The notes under the pieces are model-generated. The model was not told the origin of the DNA. It searched no databases and saw nothing but the letters and a program-made list of their open reading frames with translations. DNA of 64,000 bases from DASSKP01 sp035695045 (lineage in GTDB: Bacteria > Actinomycetota > Actinomycetes > JAFAQI01). Positions 58,901 through 64,000 of the stretch are shown piece after piece. A program made the position numbers and the translations under genes. The stretch lies in assembly GCA_035695045.1 (NCBI GenBank), contig DASSEX010000078.1, forward strand, positions 1 through 64,000, read 5' to 3'. How positions within the stretch are numbered: position 1 is the first letter of the stretch; each line of letters begins with the position of its first letter.

Positions 58901-61251
58901 AGGTTGGTCGTCTTCCAGAGGTGCGACGAGGAGGTGGTGCCGAAGTAGTTGCCTAGCGCGACGAAGGCGGTATTGGCGTCGAGCGGGTCGATCTTCGCGT
59001 CGTCGACGACAACCGCCGTGCCGGCAGTCGTCGGCCAACCACCCGTGACGTCGGTGAGCGTCGAGGAACCGCTCGTCGTCACGAAGACGTGACCATTGCT
59101 CAGGCCGACGATCCGCCGGTTGTCGTCGGTGGGCGAGATGCCGATCGCCGTGAGTGTTGCGCCGGACATGAGCGGCGCCTGGCTCACGACGGTCATGTGC
59201 GCGCCCTGGTCGGTCGACCGGTAGAGGCGGTCGGTGCCGAAGTAGAGCGTGTTCGGCGTGCCCGGACCGAGCGTCATAGGCGCATAGAACTGCGTCGCGT
59301 CCGCGCAGTTGATGCCGTTGGCGGTGGCGCCCGAGCCGCAGCCGTAGAACGGCCAGTAGCCGCGTTGCGCGTTCGACCCGTTCGTGACCCGGGCGAAGCC
59401 GATCTGGTTGTTCTGGATGTTGTAGTAGGTGTGGTACATCGTCACGTTGGTCGTGCTCGTCGTCGACTGGTCGATGGCGGTCGCGCCACCGTCGCCGTAG
59501 TCGGCCTGTCCCCACGTGCCGTTGGCCTGCATCATCTCGGTGCCGTTGTCCTGGGTGCCGCCGATGCTGAACTCGGGGTCAGAGGCGCCCACGGACAGGC
59601 TCATGAACTGCAGGGAGTTCAGGCCGCCGGTGTTCTCGCTGACCCAGGTCGATCCGGCGTCGCTGGACTTGAACACGCCTCCGTCGTTGCCGATCCACAC
59701 CGTCGAGCTGTCGTTCGGTGCGAACGCGATGGCGTGCGCGTCGGCGTGCAGGCCGGTGTCGACCGTCCCGACCTGCGTCTGTCCCGAGTCGATCGACTTG
59801 CGCAGCGGACTGCCCCCATCGCCGCCGGCGAGGACGATCGCGGTGTTGGTCGGGCTCACTGCGACCGGGTCGTCGTACCAACACTGGCCCCCGCAGTGCC
59901 CGCCGAACGCAGGCAGACCGCCAGACCACGTGACGCCGCCGTCGGTGGACATTCGTACGACGCCGTTGCTCTCGTCATCGGCGGCGTAGATGGTCGATGT
60001 CGCCGCGCCAGAGGGCGCACTCGCACCGAACCGCCAGACCGAGTAGTTGCCGGACGGCGGCGTCAGGACGTGAGTCCACGTCGGCGTGCTCCAGACGTTG
60101 ATCGCGCGCCAGACGCCCTCGGCGGCGCTGCCGTTGGTGGTCGAGTAGGAGACGCCGACGAGCGCCGTCGTCGGGTCGTGCGGGTCAAGGGTCATGTCGG
60201 TGACGCCGGCCGAGGTGCCGATGTCTGCCGAGCTGCTGAGCTGCGTGAAGGTGATGTTGGCGATCGCGCCGCTCGCGTTGCTCGACCGGTAGACGCCACG
60301 CACAGACGCGGCGCCGGTGGCGTCACGCTGCGTCCCGTACTTGCCGACGTTGCCGCTGATGGTGCTGACCAGCACGGAACCGGCGTTTGTCGGCGACACG
60401 ATGATCTTCGAGATGCTCTGGCCGGTGAACGCGTGACCGTCGTTCCAGCCCGACGAGCCGGCCGGGTTGATCGGGCCGACGAGGCTCGGCGAGGTGCCGC
60501 TCGCGTTGTCGATCCGGTAGAGGCCGACACCGGCGAACGAGTCCTGACCGATGTTCGACTCGCCGGTGCCGACATACAGGGTCGACGGGCTGTTCGGCGC
60601 AATCGCGAGCGCACCGATCGAGAGCACCTGCATGCTGTCGGCGATCGGCGTCCAGGTGGTGCCGCCGTCGAGGGTGCGGAACACACCACCGTCGGCGGCG
60701 CCGACATACACGATGTTCTTGTTCGTGGGGTCGATCGCGATCGCCGTCGCACGGCCGCTGACGGGGTTGCTGACCGTCTGGGTCTGACCGCTCGGCAGGG
60801 GGGACGGTCCGAGCGGTGACCACGACAGCGTCGACGACGGCGCCGTCGGAGTGCTCGTGGTGTCCGTCGTCGTCCCGGAGGCGGTTGTCGTCGTCGACGT
60901 GGTGCTGCTGGGCGCAGCGGACGTGGCCGCCAGCTCCTTGCGCCGCTGCTGCCGCATCTCGGCGACCGCAGCCAGCCGCAGGTCGCCATGGCCACCCCGC
61001 AGGGGGTTGCCGGTCCGCGCCTCGAGGTACGCCTGACGCGCCGTGAGGTACGTCGAGGGGTCCACGTTGCCGACCAGGTCCGGGTCGTGGCCCTTGCCGA
61101 AGACCGACGCGACCGTGGGTGCGCTCGCCTTGTCAGCGGGCGGCCCGCTCGCTGCCAAAGCGGGCAGCGCAGGCGCGGCGATGGCGGCCGCCAGGGTCAG
61201 CAGACCGATTCGGCGCAGGACAGAAGGCATGGACAGGGCCTTGGGCGTCAC
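52933..61251 (-). CDS. Giant secreted protein: BNR/VPS10-like propeller, 21 Big_2 repeats, IPT/TIG domain
   Basis: A 2772-residue product from GTG 61251 (GGGGGAA upstream); ATG 61230 is an alternative. A signal peptide ends near residue 34 (ALAAS). A Ser/Thr-rich linker lies near 110-145. About residues 150-870 form a propeller with Asp-box-like turns (TLDGGTTWTP, SSDAGSTWVS, STDGGVTWSG, SKDGGSTFAP). Then come 21 bacterial Ig-like Big_2 repeats of about 86 residues (coding 53.2-58.6 kb), each with xYSDG(S/T)xxDVT and VATVxxxG(L/V)VTGV.QGxxxITAT patterns. The end is an IPT domain (TVTGFSPLKGKVGTLVTITGSNF). There is no LPXTG, SLH or C-terminal helix, so how it is held on the surface is unclear. 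It is likely an adhesin or glycan-binding protein. Confidence 0.9.
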   Translation of the reverse strand: MTPKALSMPSVLRRIGLLTLAAAIAAPALPALAASGPPADKASAPTVASVFGKGHDPDLVGNVDPSTYLTARQAYLEARTGNPLRGGHGDLRLAAVAEMRQQRRKELAATSAAPSSTTSTTTTASGTTTDTTSTPTAPSSTLSWSPLGPSPLPSGQTQTVSNPVSGRATAIAIDPTNKNIVYVGAADGGVFRTLDGGTTWTPIADSMQVLSIGALAIAPNSPSTLYVGTGESNIGQDSFAGVGLYRIDNASGTSPSLVGPINPAGSSGWNDGHAFTGQSISKIIVSPTNAGSVLVSTISGNVGKYGTQRDATGAASVRGVYRSSNASGAIANITFTQLSSSADIGTSAGVTDMTLDPHDPTTALVGVSYSTTNGSAAEGVWRAINVWSTPTWTHVLTPPSGNYSVWRFGASAPSGAATSTIYAADDESNGVVRMSTDGGVTWSGGLPAFGGHCGGQCWYDDPVAVSPTNTAIVLAGGDGGSPLRKSIDSGQTQVGTVDTGLHADAHAIAFAPNDSSTVWIGNDGGVFKSSDAGSTWVSENTGGLNSLQFMSLSVGASDPEFSIGGTQDNGTEMMQANGTWGQADYGDGGATAIDQSTTSTTNVTMYHTYYNIQNNQIGFARVTNGSNAQRGYWPFYGCGSGATANGINCADATQFYAPMTLGPGTPNTLYFGTDRLYRSTDQGAHMTVVSQAPLMSGATLTAIGISPTDDNRRIVGLSNGHVFVTTSGSSTLTDVTGGWPTTAGTAVVVDDAKIDPLDANTAFVALGNYFGTTSSSHLWKTTNLNGTTPTWTGASGLPDTPVNAIAIDPSNDKFVYVGTDIGVYYSKDGGSTFAPLGLGLPPVAVFDLKIVQAGTSAGTLRIATHGRGVWQYAIGDAAAPSSVTLSPTNPSVTAGGTQAFVATAHYDDGSTTDVTSQATWSSSDPTVATVTAGTATGKAQGAATITATYHGVQGGTTLTVAAPTLTSFAVTPSTANVAKGATTKLTATGTYSDGSTKDLSDSAAWATDTSSVATVDTHGVVTGVSQGGPATISATFGAFMASSAVTVTAAVVTAVTVAPGTNSVPLGDSAPFTASATWSDGSVTDVTSSASWSSSNTAVATVTGGAASTKSVGGTTISATAGGKTGTASLTVTAAVLRTVTVTPSTVTVAKGQQTQLHATGTFSDGSTQDLTSAATWTSGSTGTATVDALGLVTGVAQGGPVTITATSGGSSGSSAVTVGPAVVTAVTISPSSPTVAKGDTRQLTATATWSDGTTKDVTGLATWTSATPSVATIDASGLATSVAQGTSVIGASYSGSSDSTTLTVTAAALRSVTVSPNTATIAKGDTQTFTVTGHYSDGSSGPVTTGITWSAGPASTATITTAGVATGAGVGDASITATVSGYAGTATLTVTAPVLRSVAVAPNPLDLPKGNSAQLSVTGTFSDGTTQDVTSSASWSSADTGVATVSGGLVQAVAQGGTTVTATVSGYSGQSSVNVGPAVVTGLAVTASPSSLPLGDHSQMTAVATYSDGTTQDVTAVATWASDADTVATVSSAGVVTTKSVGTAGITATYQSISHSATVTVTAAVLRSVAVTPASPTVPVGLTQQLTATGTYSDGSQMDVTGSASWASGTPTVATVDAHGVVTGVSQGTSSVTATVAGVSSPAVTVTVSAPVVSSVVVSPSSTSAVKGDSVGFTAAAHWSDHSVTDVTSAATWASSDQSVATMSGPLASAVGVGTATVSATTAGKTGTASLTVSSAALRSIAVTPSSVNIAQGLTVQLTATGTYSDGSTQDLTNGVTWQSDQPSTASVDSAGLVTGAQQGTATVTATISSLTSQSNITVGGPVVTALSVTPRTPSVAAGDTQPFAATATWSAGAPTDVTDLATWSSGTPSVATVDGHGLATSIAQGTSVIGASYGGSADSATLTVNPPALRSVTVSPGAASVAKGDSQTFSVTGHYSDGTSAPVTTGITWSVGTPSVASLTSAGVATGVGVGSSTVTATVGGSSDSATLTVTAAELRGIAIDQASPTVNKGQDVALTATGTYSDSTTRDVTASVSWASGNEAVATVDSAGSVHGVSEGQATITASANGLSGQVTVTVDPAVVTGLHVSPASGSVPLGETAQLAATATMSDGTQPDVTGAAEWSSSDTGVATVNSNGLVTTVSTGTAQITATYGGAIDAVVVTVTAPVLQSIDVSPQALHVARGLTTQLTAVGTYSDNSTSDLTQTATWTPGDASTATVDAWGTVTGVAEGTTTITASVGTVTSAPVDVTVDPAVVTGLTVSSTTTFLPMGTQLPLTATATWSAGDPTDVTGVASWSSDTPTVATVDSNGLVSSVGQGSTTVSASYGGASSSVYVTVTPPALTSVTLASSATDLAKGDHATLALTGHYTDGASAVIPSDQVIWSSSDESVAWVSNGDAMTVGEGTTTITAMAQGKSDSVVLTVGPAVLRSITIAPSGISLPKGDVMSVTAVGVYSDGTGQPITDPVTWSTDDPSVAGVDAGGVLTGLGVGQTTVTATADGFTASEGVDVTAPQLVELSVAATPQSVPLGDHSQMTASGTYSDATTSDLTSSVTWTSDNIAVAKVSAAGVVTSVGQGTADITATYTVGQVQRMQSAVVTVTAPVLRSLVLTPTTYTLKPGRTKQYVATGTFSDGTKRNVSSSVHWSTGNTKIAKVGATGVVTGVNFGTTAVRAVSGAVSAVAVSVHVTHKAPTVTGFSPLKGKVGTLVTITGSNFVKKPVMTVKFGSTKAGTITFVSSTKIRVRVPKGARTAYIYVTNDGGTGRSKSTFHVVT
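53190..58620 (-). repeat. Coding tandem repeats: 21 Big_2 units with a seven-unit super-repeat
   Basis: Units of about 258 bp. Units 3-9 (about 58.1-56.3 kb) correspond in order to units 10-16 (about 56.3-54.5 kb). Units 17-21 (about 54.5-53.2 kb) correspond to the last five of each block. Markers: ATxxGKTGTASLTV in units 3 and 10; VAQGTSVIGASY or IAQGTSVIGASY in 5 and 12; GHY(S/T)DG in 6, 13 and 18; PLGD or PLGE in 8, 15 and 20. Confidence 0.75.
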
Positions 61252-61314
61252 GGAGTTCCCCCGCTAGGTGCCGGACGTCCGTGGGCCGGTTGTCCTGACC
61301 TCTAGATGGTCGTG

Positions 61315-62790
61315 TCACGACCGGTCCTTGCCTATGGTCTGTTCTGACCATTTTGTGGGCTGTCGCCCGCTAGTCCTGGGTGTCATGCCAATTGCGGAGA
61401 TGCTCGCGGCCAGGGCCACGCTCGCCAGCACCCACCACGCGTGCCGGAAGGCCGCGTGCGTGGCGGGGTAGCCGTGCGGCGCTCCGAGCACCGCGACGAA
61501 CACGCTGACGCCGAGGACCAGTCCGACCTGACGCGCCATCGACACGATCGCCGAGCCGGTGGCCGTCCGCGCCGGCGGCAGGTCGGCGGTCGCCGCAGAG
61601 ATGATCGTCGGGAAGGCGAGCCCGACACCGACGCCGCCGACGAGCCAGCCGGGCAGGAAGTCCGCGGCGTACGACGACTCCGCCCCGACGCCGGTGGCAA
61701 CGATCGCGATGCCCAGACCGAACAGCGCGCAGCCCGCCGCGGCGAGCGCGCCGACCGGGACCCGCGCCGACAGCCGCTGCGCGACAGCGGCGAAGACCGG
61801 CACCATCAGCGGGCCCGGCGCCAGACCGAAGCCGGTCTTCATGGCGGACCAACCCCAGACGTCCTGCAGCCACAGCACGGCTGCCAGCAGCCCGCCCGCG
61901 AACGTCAGCGAGAAGAGCACCGCTGTGGCGTTGGACCATGCGAAGGCGCGCACCCGCAGCAACGACAGCTCGACGACCGGCAGCGGATGACGGTCGGAGC
62001 GCAGCCAGAAGCCGACGCCGCCGAGCACCGCGACAGCGAGGGACCCGAGGACGCCGTACGACGTCCATCCCCAGTCCGGCCCCTTGACGAGCCCCAGGGC
62101 GAGGGCACCGATGCCGATCGCGACGAGAGTCGACCCGACAAGGTCGGGAACCCGGGTGACGGCGAGGTCGCGCGAGTCGGGGACCACGCGGCGAGCGGCG
62201 AGCAGTCCGAGGACACCGACGGGAACGTTGACGAGGAAGACCCAGCGCCACGAGGCCTGCACCAGCAGCCCGCCGATGACGGGTCCGAAGGCCGCGGCCA
62301 GTGCACCGATCGCCGCCCAGGTCCGGACCGCCCGCACCCGCTCCTGCGCAGGTGTCGCGGCGAGAAGGAGACCGAGTGACGTCGGGGTCAGCGCCGCGGC
62401 ACCCACTGCCTGCAGTCCGCGGAAGACGACGAGCTGCCAGAGCGACTGTGACGCGGCGCAGGCCGCACTCGCGGTGGTGAACAACGCCAGTCCCCCGAGG
62501 AACCCGGCCATCCGGCCGTAGCGGTCCGCGAGCCGGCCGAGCGGCACGAGCAGCGCGGCATAGAGGACGGCGTAGCCGTTCAGCACCCAGGACAGGTCCG
62601 CGAGCGACGACCCGCGGAAGTCACGAGCAATGTCGGGAAAGGCGACGTTGACGATGAACAGGTCCAGCGACGCCATGAAAGCGGCGACTGACAGCACCAC
62701 CAGAACAGCCGTCTGGTTGATCTCGCGCTTCGTCTCGACGACGGTGGCCGCGCTGTCTGCGCCCGCTGCGGGCTCGACGACGGCGGTCAT
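61315..62790 (-). CDS. MFS drug exporter (DHA2/EmrB-QacA type, 14 helices)
   Basis: A 491-residue transporter. ATG 62790 shares a base with the thioesterase stop (TGATG). Motifs include SLDLFIVNVAFPDIARDF (helix 1), VPLGRLADRYGRMAGFLGGLALF (MFS motif A) and the antiporter motif GPVIGGLLVQASWRWVFLVNVPVGVLGLLAAR. About fourteen helices fit the DHA2 group, which expels drugs or dyes by proton exchange. It is in one operon with the PaaI-type thioesterase, both probably under the divergent HxlR regulator. Confidence 0.92.
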   Translation of the reverse strand: MTAVVEPAAGADSAATVVETKREINQTAVLVVLSVAAFMASLDLFIVNVAFPDIARDFRGSSLADLSWVLNGYAVLYAALLVPLGRLADRYGRMAGFLGGLALFTTASAACAASQSLWQLVVFRGLQAVGAAALTPTSLGLLLAATPAQERVRAVRTWAAIGALAAAFGPVIGGLLVQASWRWVFLVNVPVGVLGLLAARRVVPDSRDLAVTRVPDLVGSTLVAIGIGALALGLVKGPDWGWTSYGVLGSLAVAVLGGVGFWLRSDRHPLPVVELSLLRVRAFAWSNATAVLFSLTFAGGLLAAVLWLQDVWGWSAMKTGFGLAPGPLMVPVFAAVAQRLSARVPVGALAAAGCALFGLGIAIVATGVGAESSYAADFLPGWLVGGVGVGLAFPTIISAATADLPPARTATGSAIVSMARQVGLVLGVSVFVAVLGAPHGYPATHAAFRHAWWVLASVALAASISAIGMTPRTSGRQPTKWSEQTIGKDRS

Positions 62791-63269
62791 CAGCGCACCA
62801 CGATGAGCGTCGACGTGCCGGTCGCGAGCAGCTGGCCGGTGTCCGCGGCGACGATGCGGCCGTCCGCGGTCGCCGTACGGCGACCGTGGTGCACGACCTT
62901 GCCGGTCGCGAGAACGGTCCGCGTCCTGACGGTGATCGGTCGCAGGTAACGCACGCTGATGTCGAGGGTGCTGTAGCCGACTCCCTTCGGCAGCAAGGTG
63001 TGCACCGCGCAACCCATGACGGTGTCCAGCAGCGTCGCCGCCACGCCGCCGTGCACCATGCCGATCGGGTTGTACTGCTGCAGCGTCGGCAGCATCGCGA
63101 AGGTGACCTCACCCGGCGCCAGGTCGCGGATCTCGAACCCCAGGAGATCGGCGATGGGCGGCGGCGGAAGCTCTCCGTCGCGGATGGCTTCGAGCATCGC
63201 GAGTCCGTCGTAGTGCGGTGCCAGTCGGCCGAGACGGTCCGCCGGGTGCTCGACGGTGAGTGCGGTCAT
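62790..63269 (-). CDS. PaaI-type hotdog thioesterase
   Basis: A 159-residue hotdog-fold protein from ATG 63269. The catalytic region is YNPIGMVHGGVAATLLDTVMGCAVHTLLPKGVGYSTLDISVRYLRPI, typical of PaaI-like acyl-CoA thioesterases. The end has VHHGRRTATADGRIVAADTGQLLATGTSTLIVV. It probably hydrolyses an aromatic or short-chain acyl-CoA. It is first in the operon with the MFS exporter, so it may process or release the compound that is then exported. Confidence 0.92.
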   Translation of the reverse strand: MTALTVEHPADRLGRLAPHYDGLAMLEAIRDGELPPPPIADLLGFEIRDLAPGEVTFAMLPTLQQYNPIGMVHGGVAATLLDTVMGCAVHTLLPKGVGYSTLDISVRYLRPITVRTRTVLATGKVVHHGRRTATADGRIVAADTGQLLATGTSTLIVVR

Positions 63270-63300
63270 GGTGGCCTCCGGTCGCCTCTGCAGTGAAGAG

Positions 63301-63317
63301 GGTTGGCTTTTCCAACC
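63301..63317. promoter_or_regulatory. HxlR operator candidate, site 1
   Basis: GGTTGGCTTTTCCAACC: perfect 6-bp inverted arms around 5 bases. It lies 31 bp before the thioesterase start, near where its promoter should be. Confidence 0.7.
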
Positions 63318-63344
63318 TTCGATTCGGGAGACCATAACCTGCAA

Positions 63345-63361
63345 GGTTGGATTTGCCAACC
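63345..63361. promoter_or_regulatory. HxlR operator candidate, site 2
   Basis: GGTTGGATTTGCCAACC: the same GGTTGG-N5-CCAACC palindrome as site 1, starting 44 bp further on and 20 bp before the HxlR start. Two identical-arm sites in one 112-bp divergent gap strongly suggest control of both directions. Confidence 0.7.
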
Positions 63362-63381
63362 GTCTATGCCAGACTTTCGCT

Positions 63382-63840
63382 GTGACCCCTGCCAGCCGCA
63401 TTCCGAGCCCCCGGCACTGCTCGGTCGCGGGCGCCCTCGACGTCGTCGGCGAGAAGTGGTCACTGCTCGTCGTGCGCGAGCTGATGCTCGGCAACCGGCG
63501 GTTCAGTGACATCGCCGACAAGACCGGTGCTCCTCGCGACATCCTCACGGCACGGCTCCGCCGGCTCGAGGAGCTCGGCGTCATCGAGCGCCGCGTCTAC
63601 TCCGAGAAGCCGACCCGACACATGTACGTCCTGACCGATGCCGGTAAGGACCTGCGTCCGGTGATGATGGCGTTGAAGCACTGGGGCGACGTCCACGTCA
63701 TGCACGAGCACCTGCCGCCGGTGCTGGAGCACAGCTGTGGCGCGGTCTTCGAACCGCGCACGCATTGCGCTGCCTGCGGCGAGCCGGTCGACGTGCGCGA
63801 CCTCACCCGCGTCGACGATGCATTCACTGCCCCTTCTTGA
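63382..63840 (+). CDS. HxlR-family transcriptional regulator
   Basis: A 152-residue winged-helix regulator from GTG 63382. It opens with the family hallmark CSVAGALDVVGEKWSLLVVRELMLGNRRFSDI. The rest of the DNA-binding domain is APRDILTARLRRLEELGVIERRVYSEKPTRHMYVLTDAGKDLRPVMMALKHWGD. The N-terminal Cys (near residue 12) is the redox- or electrophile-sensing position in several HxlR proteins. A C-terminal CGAVFEPRTHCAACGEPV segment has a possible zinc or thiol pair. It is divergent from the thioesterase/exporter operon across the twin palindromes. Confidence 0.93.
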   Translation: MTPASRIPSPRHCSVAGALDVVGEKWSLLVVRELMLGNRRFSDIADKTGAPRDILTARLRRLEELGVIERRVYSEKPTRHMYVLTDAGKDLRPVMMALKHWGDVHVMHEHLPPVLEHSCGAVFEPRTHCAACGEPVDVRDLTRVDDAFTAPS

Positions 63841-63918
63841 TGCGTTAGCCCTGTTTCGTCGGCGTTGACGGAGGCCCTCGGCGGGCACACACTTCTCCGC
63901 AGCTCGGAGGGGGCCGCC

Positions 63919-64000
63919 ATGTCATGGAACCTGACCGGAAGCTACGTCGAGACGTGCTCGTGCGAGCTGATGTGCCCGTGCAACCTCTCGTTCGACCACG
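63919..64000 (+). CDS. DUF1326-domain protein, 5' end only
   Basis: ATG 63919 follows GGAGGGGG. Only 27 codons fit before the window ends: MSWNLTGSYVETCSCELMCPC and six more residues. The YVETCSCE.xCPCN start is the mark of DUF1326 proteins, which are small, Cys-bearing and of unknown function. It is 78 bp downstream of the HxlR gene on the same strand. Confidence 0.75.
   Translation, partial: MSWNLTGSYVETCSCELMCPCNLSFDH

Overview
The window is about 70% G+C, uses many GTG starts, and is packed with 1-8 bp start/stop overlaps (ATGA, GTGA, CTGA). With HxlR, PucR and NrtR regulators, Drr-type exporters and FCY1-like cytosine salvage, this points to a free-living, high-GC actinobacterium. The sequence alone does not settle the genus. 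About 50 protein genes are supported. I saw no tRNA, rRNA, CRISPR array, transposase or phage gene. No gene-free stretch exceeds 300 bases.

Layout. 0-1.4 kb: a cut-off secreted LVIVD beta-propeller protein. 1.4-5.0 kb: an aldo/keto reductase, then a cytosine-salvage module (NCS1 permease, fungal-type cytosine deaminase, divergent uracil phosphoribosyltransferase). 5.0-9.3 kb: the de novo NAD operon nadA-nadB-nadC with the divergent repressor gene nrtR and a palindrome in the 44-bp gap. 9.3-14.1 kb: a GH3 lipoprotein, a MarR regulator with tandem operator-like palindromes, a two-domain ABM-like protein and a DrrAB-type ABC exporter. 14.1-17.1 kb: a two-gene unit pairing a leader-bearing repeat protein with an M50 protease carrying a PqqD-like N-terminal domain.

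17.2-46.7 kb is a catabolic island for modified or D-configured peptides and N-acyl amino acids. It holds three serine beta-lactamase-like hydrolases, gamma-glutamyltransferase, a CocE-type esterase/amidase, an M55 D-aminopeptidase, an N-acyl-D-amino-acid deacylase, an M19 dipeptidase, an M20 peptidase and an N-acylamino-acid racemase/enolase-superfamily enzyme. Three Liv-type binding lipoproteins accompany one Liv ABC importer built as two fusion proteins (LivH-LivM-LivG, and MFS-LivF), with a PucR-type regulator beside them. The likely logic is binding and import of amide compounds, hydrolysis, epimerisation and amino-acid release; the true substrate is unknown.

46.9-50 kb: a ribbon-helix-helix regulator with an ABC exporter, and a GNAT protein. 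50-52.8 kb: a two-subunit molybdenum hydroxylase. 52.9-61.3 kb: a 2772-residue secreted protein with a BNR-like propeller, 21 Big_2 repeats and an IPT domain. 61.3-64 kb: an MFS exporter and PaaI thioesterase divergent from an HxlR regulator with twin operators, then the start of a DUF1326 protein.

The most striking unexplained signal is a family of six intergenic palindromes, all exactly 62 bp with near-identical arms and variable centres. Five lie between genes of the catabolic island and one lies before the molybdenum hydroxylase genes. They supply the stop codons of four genes.
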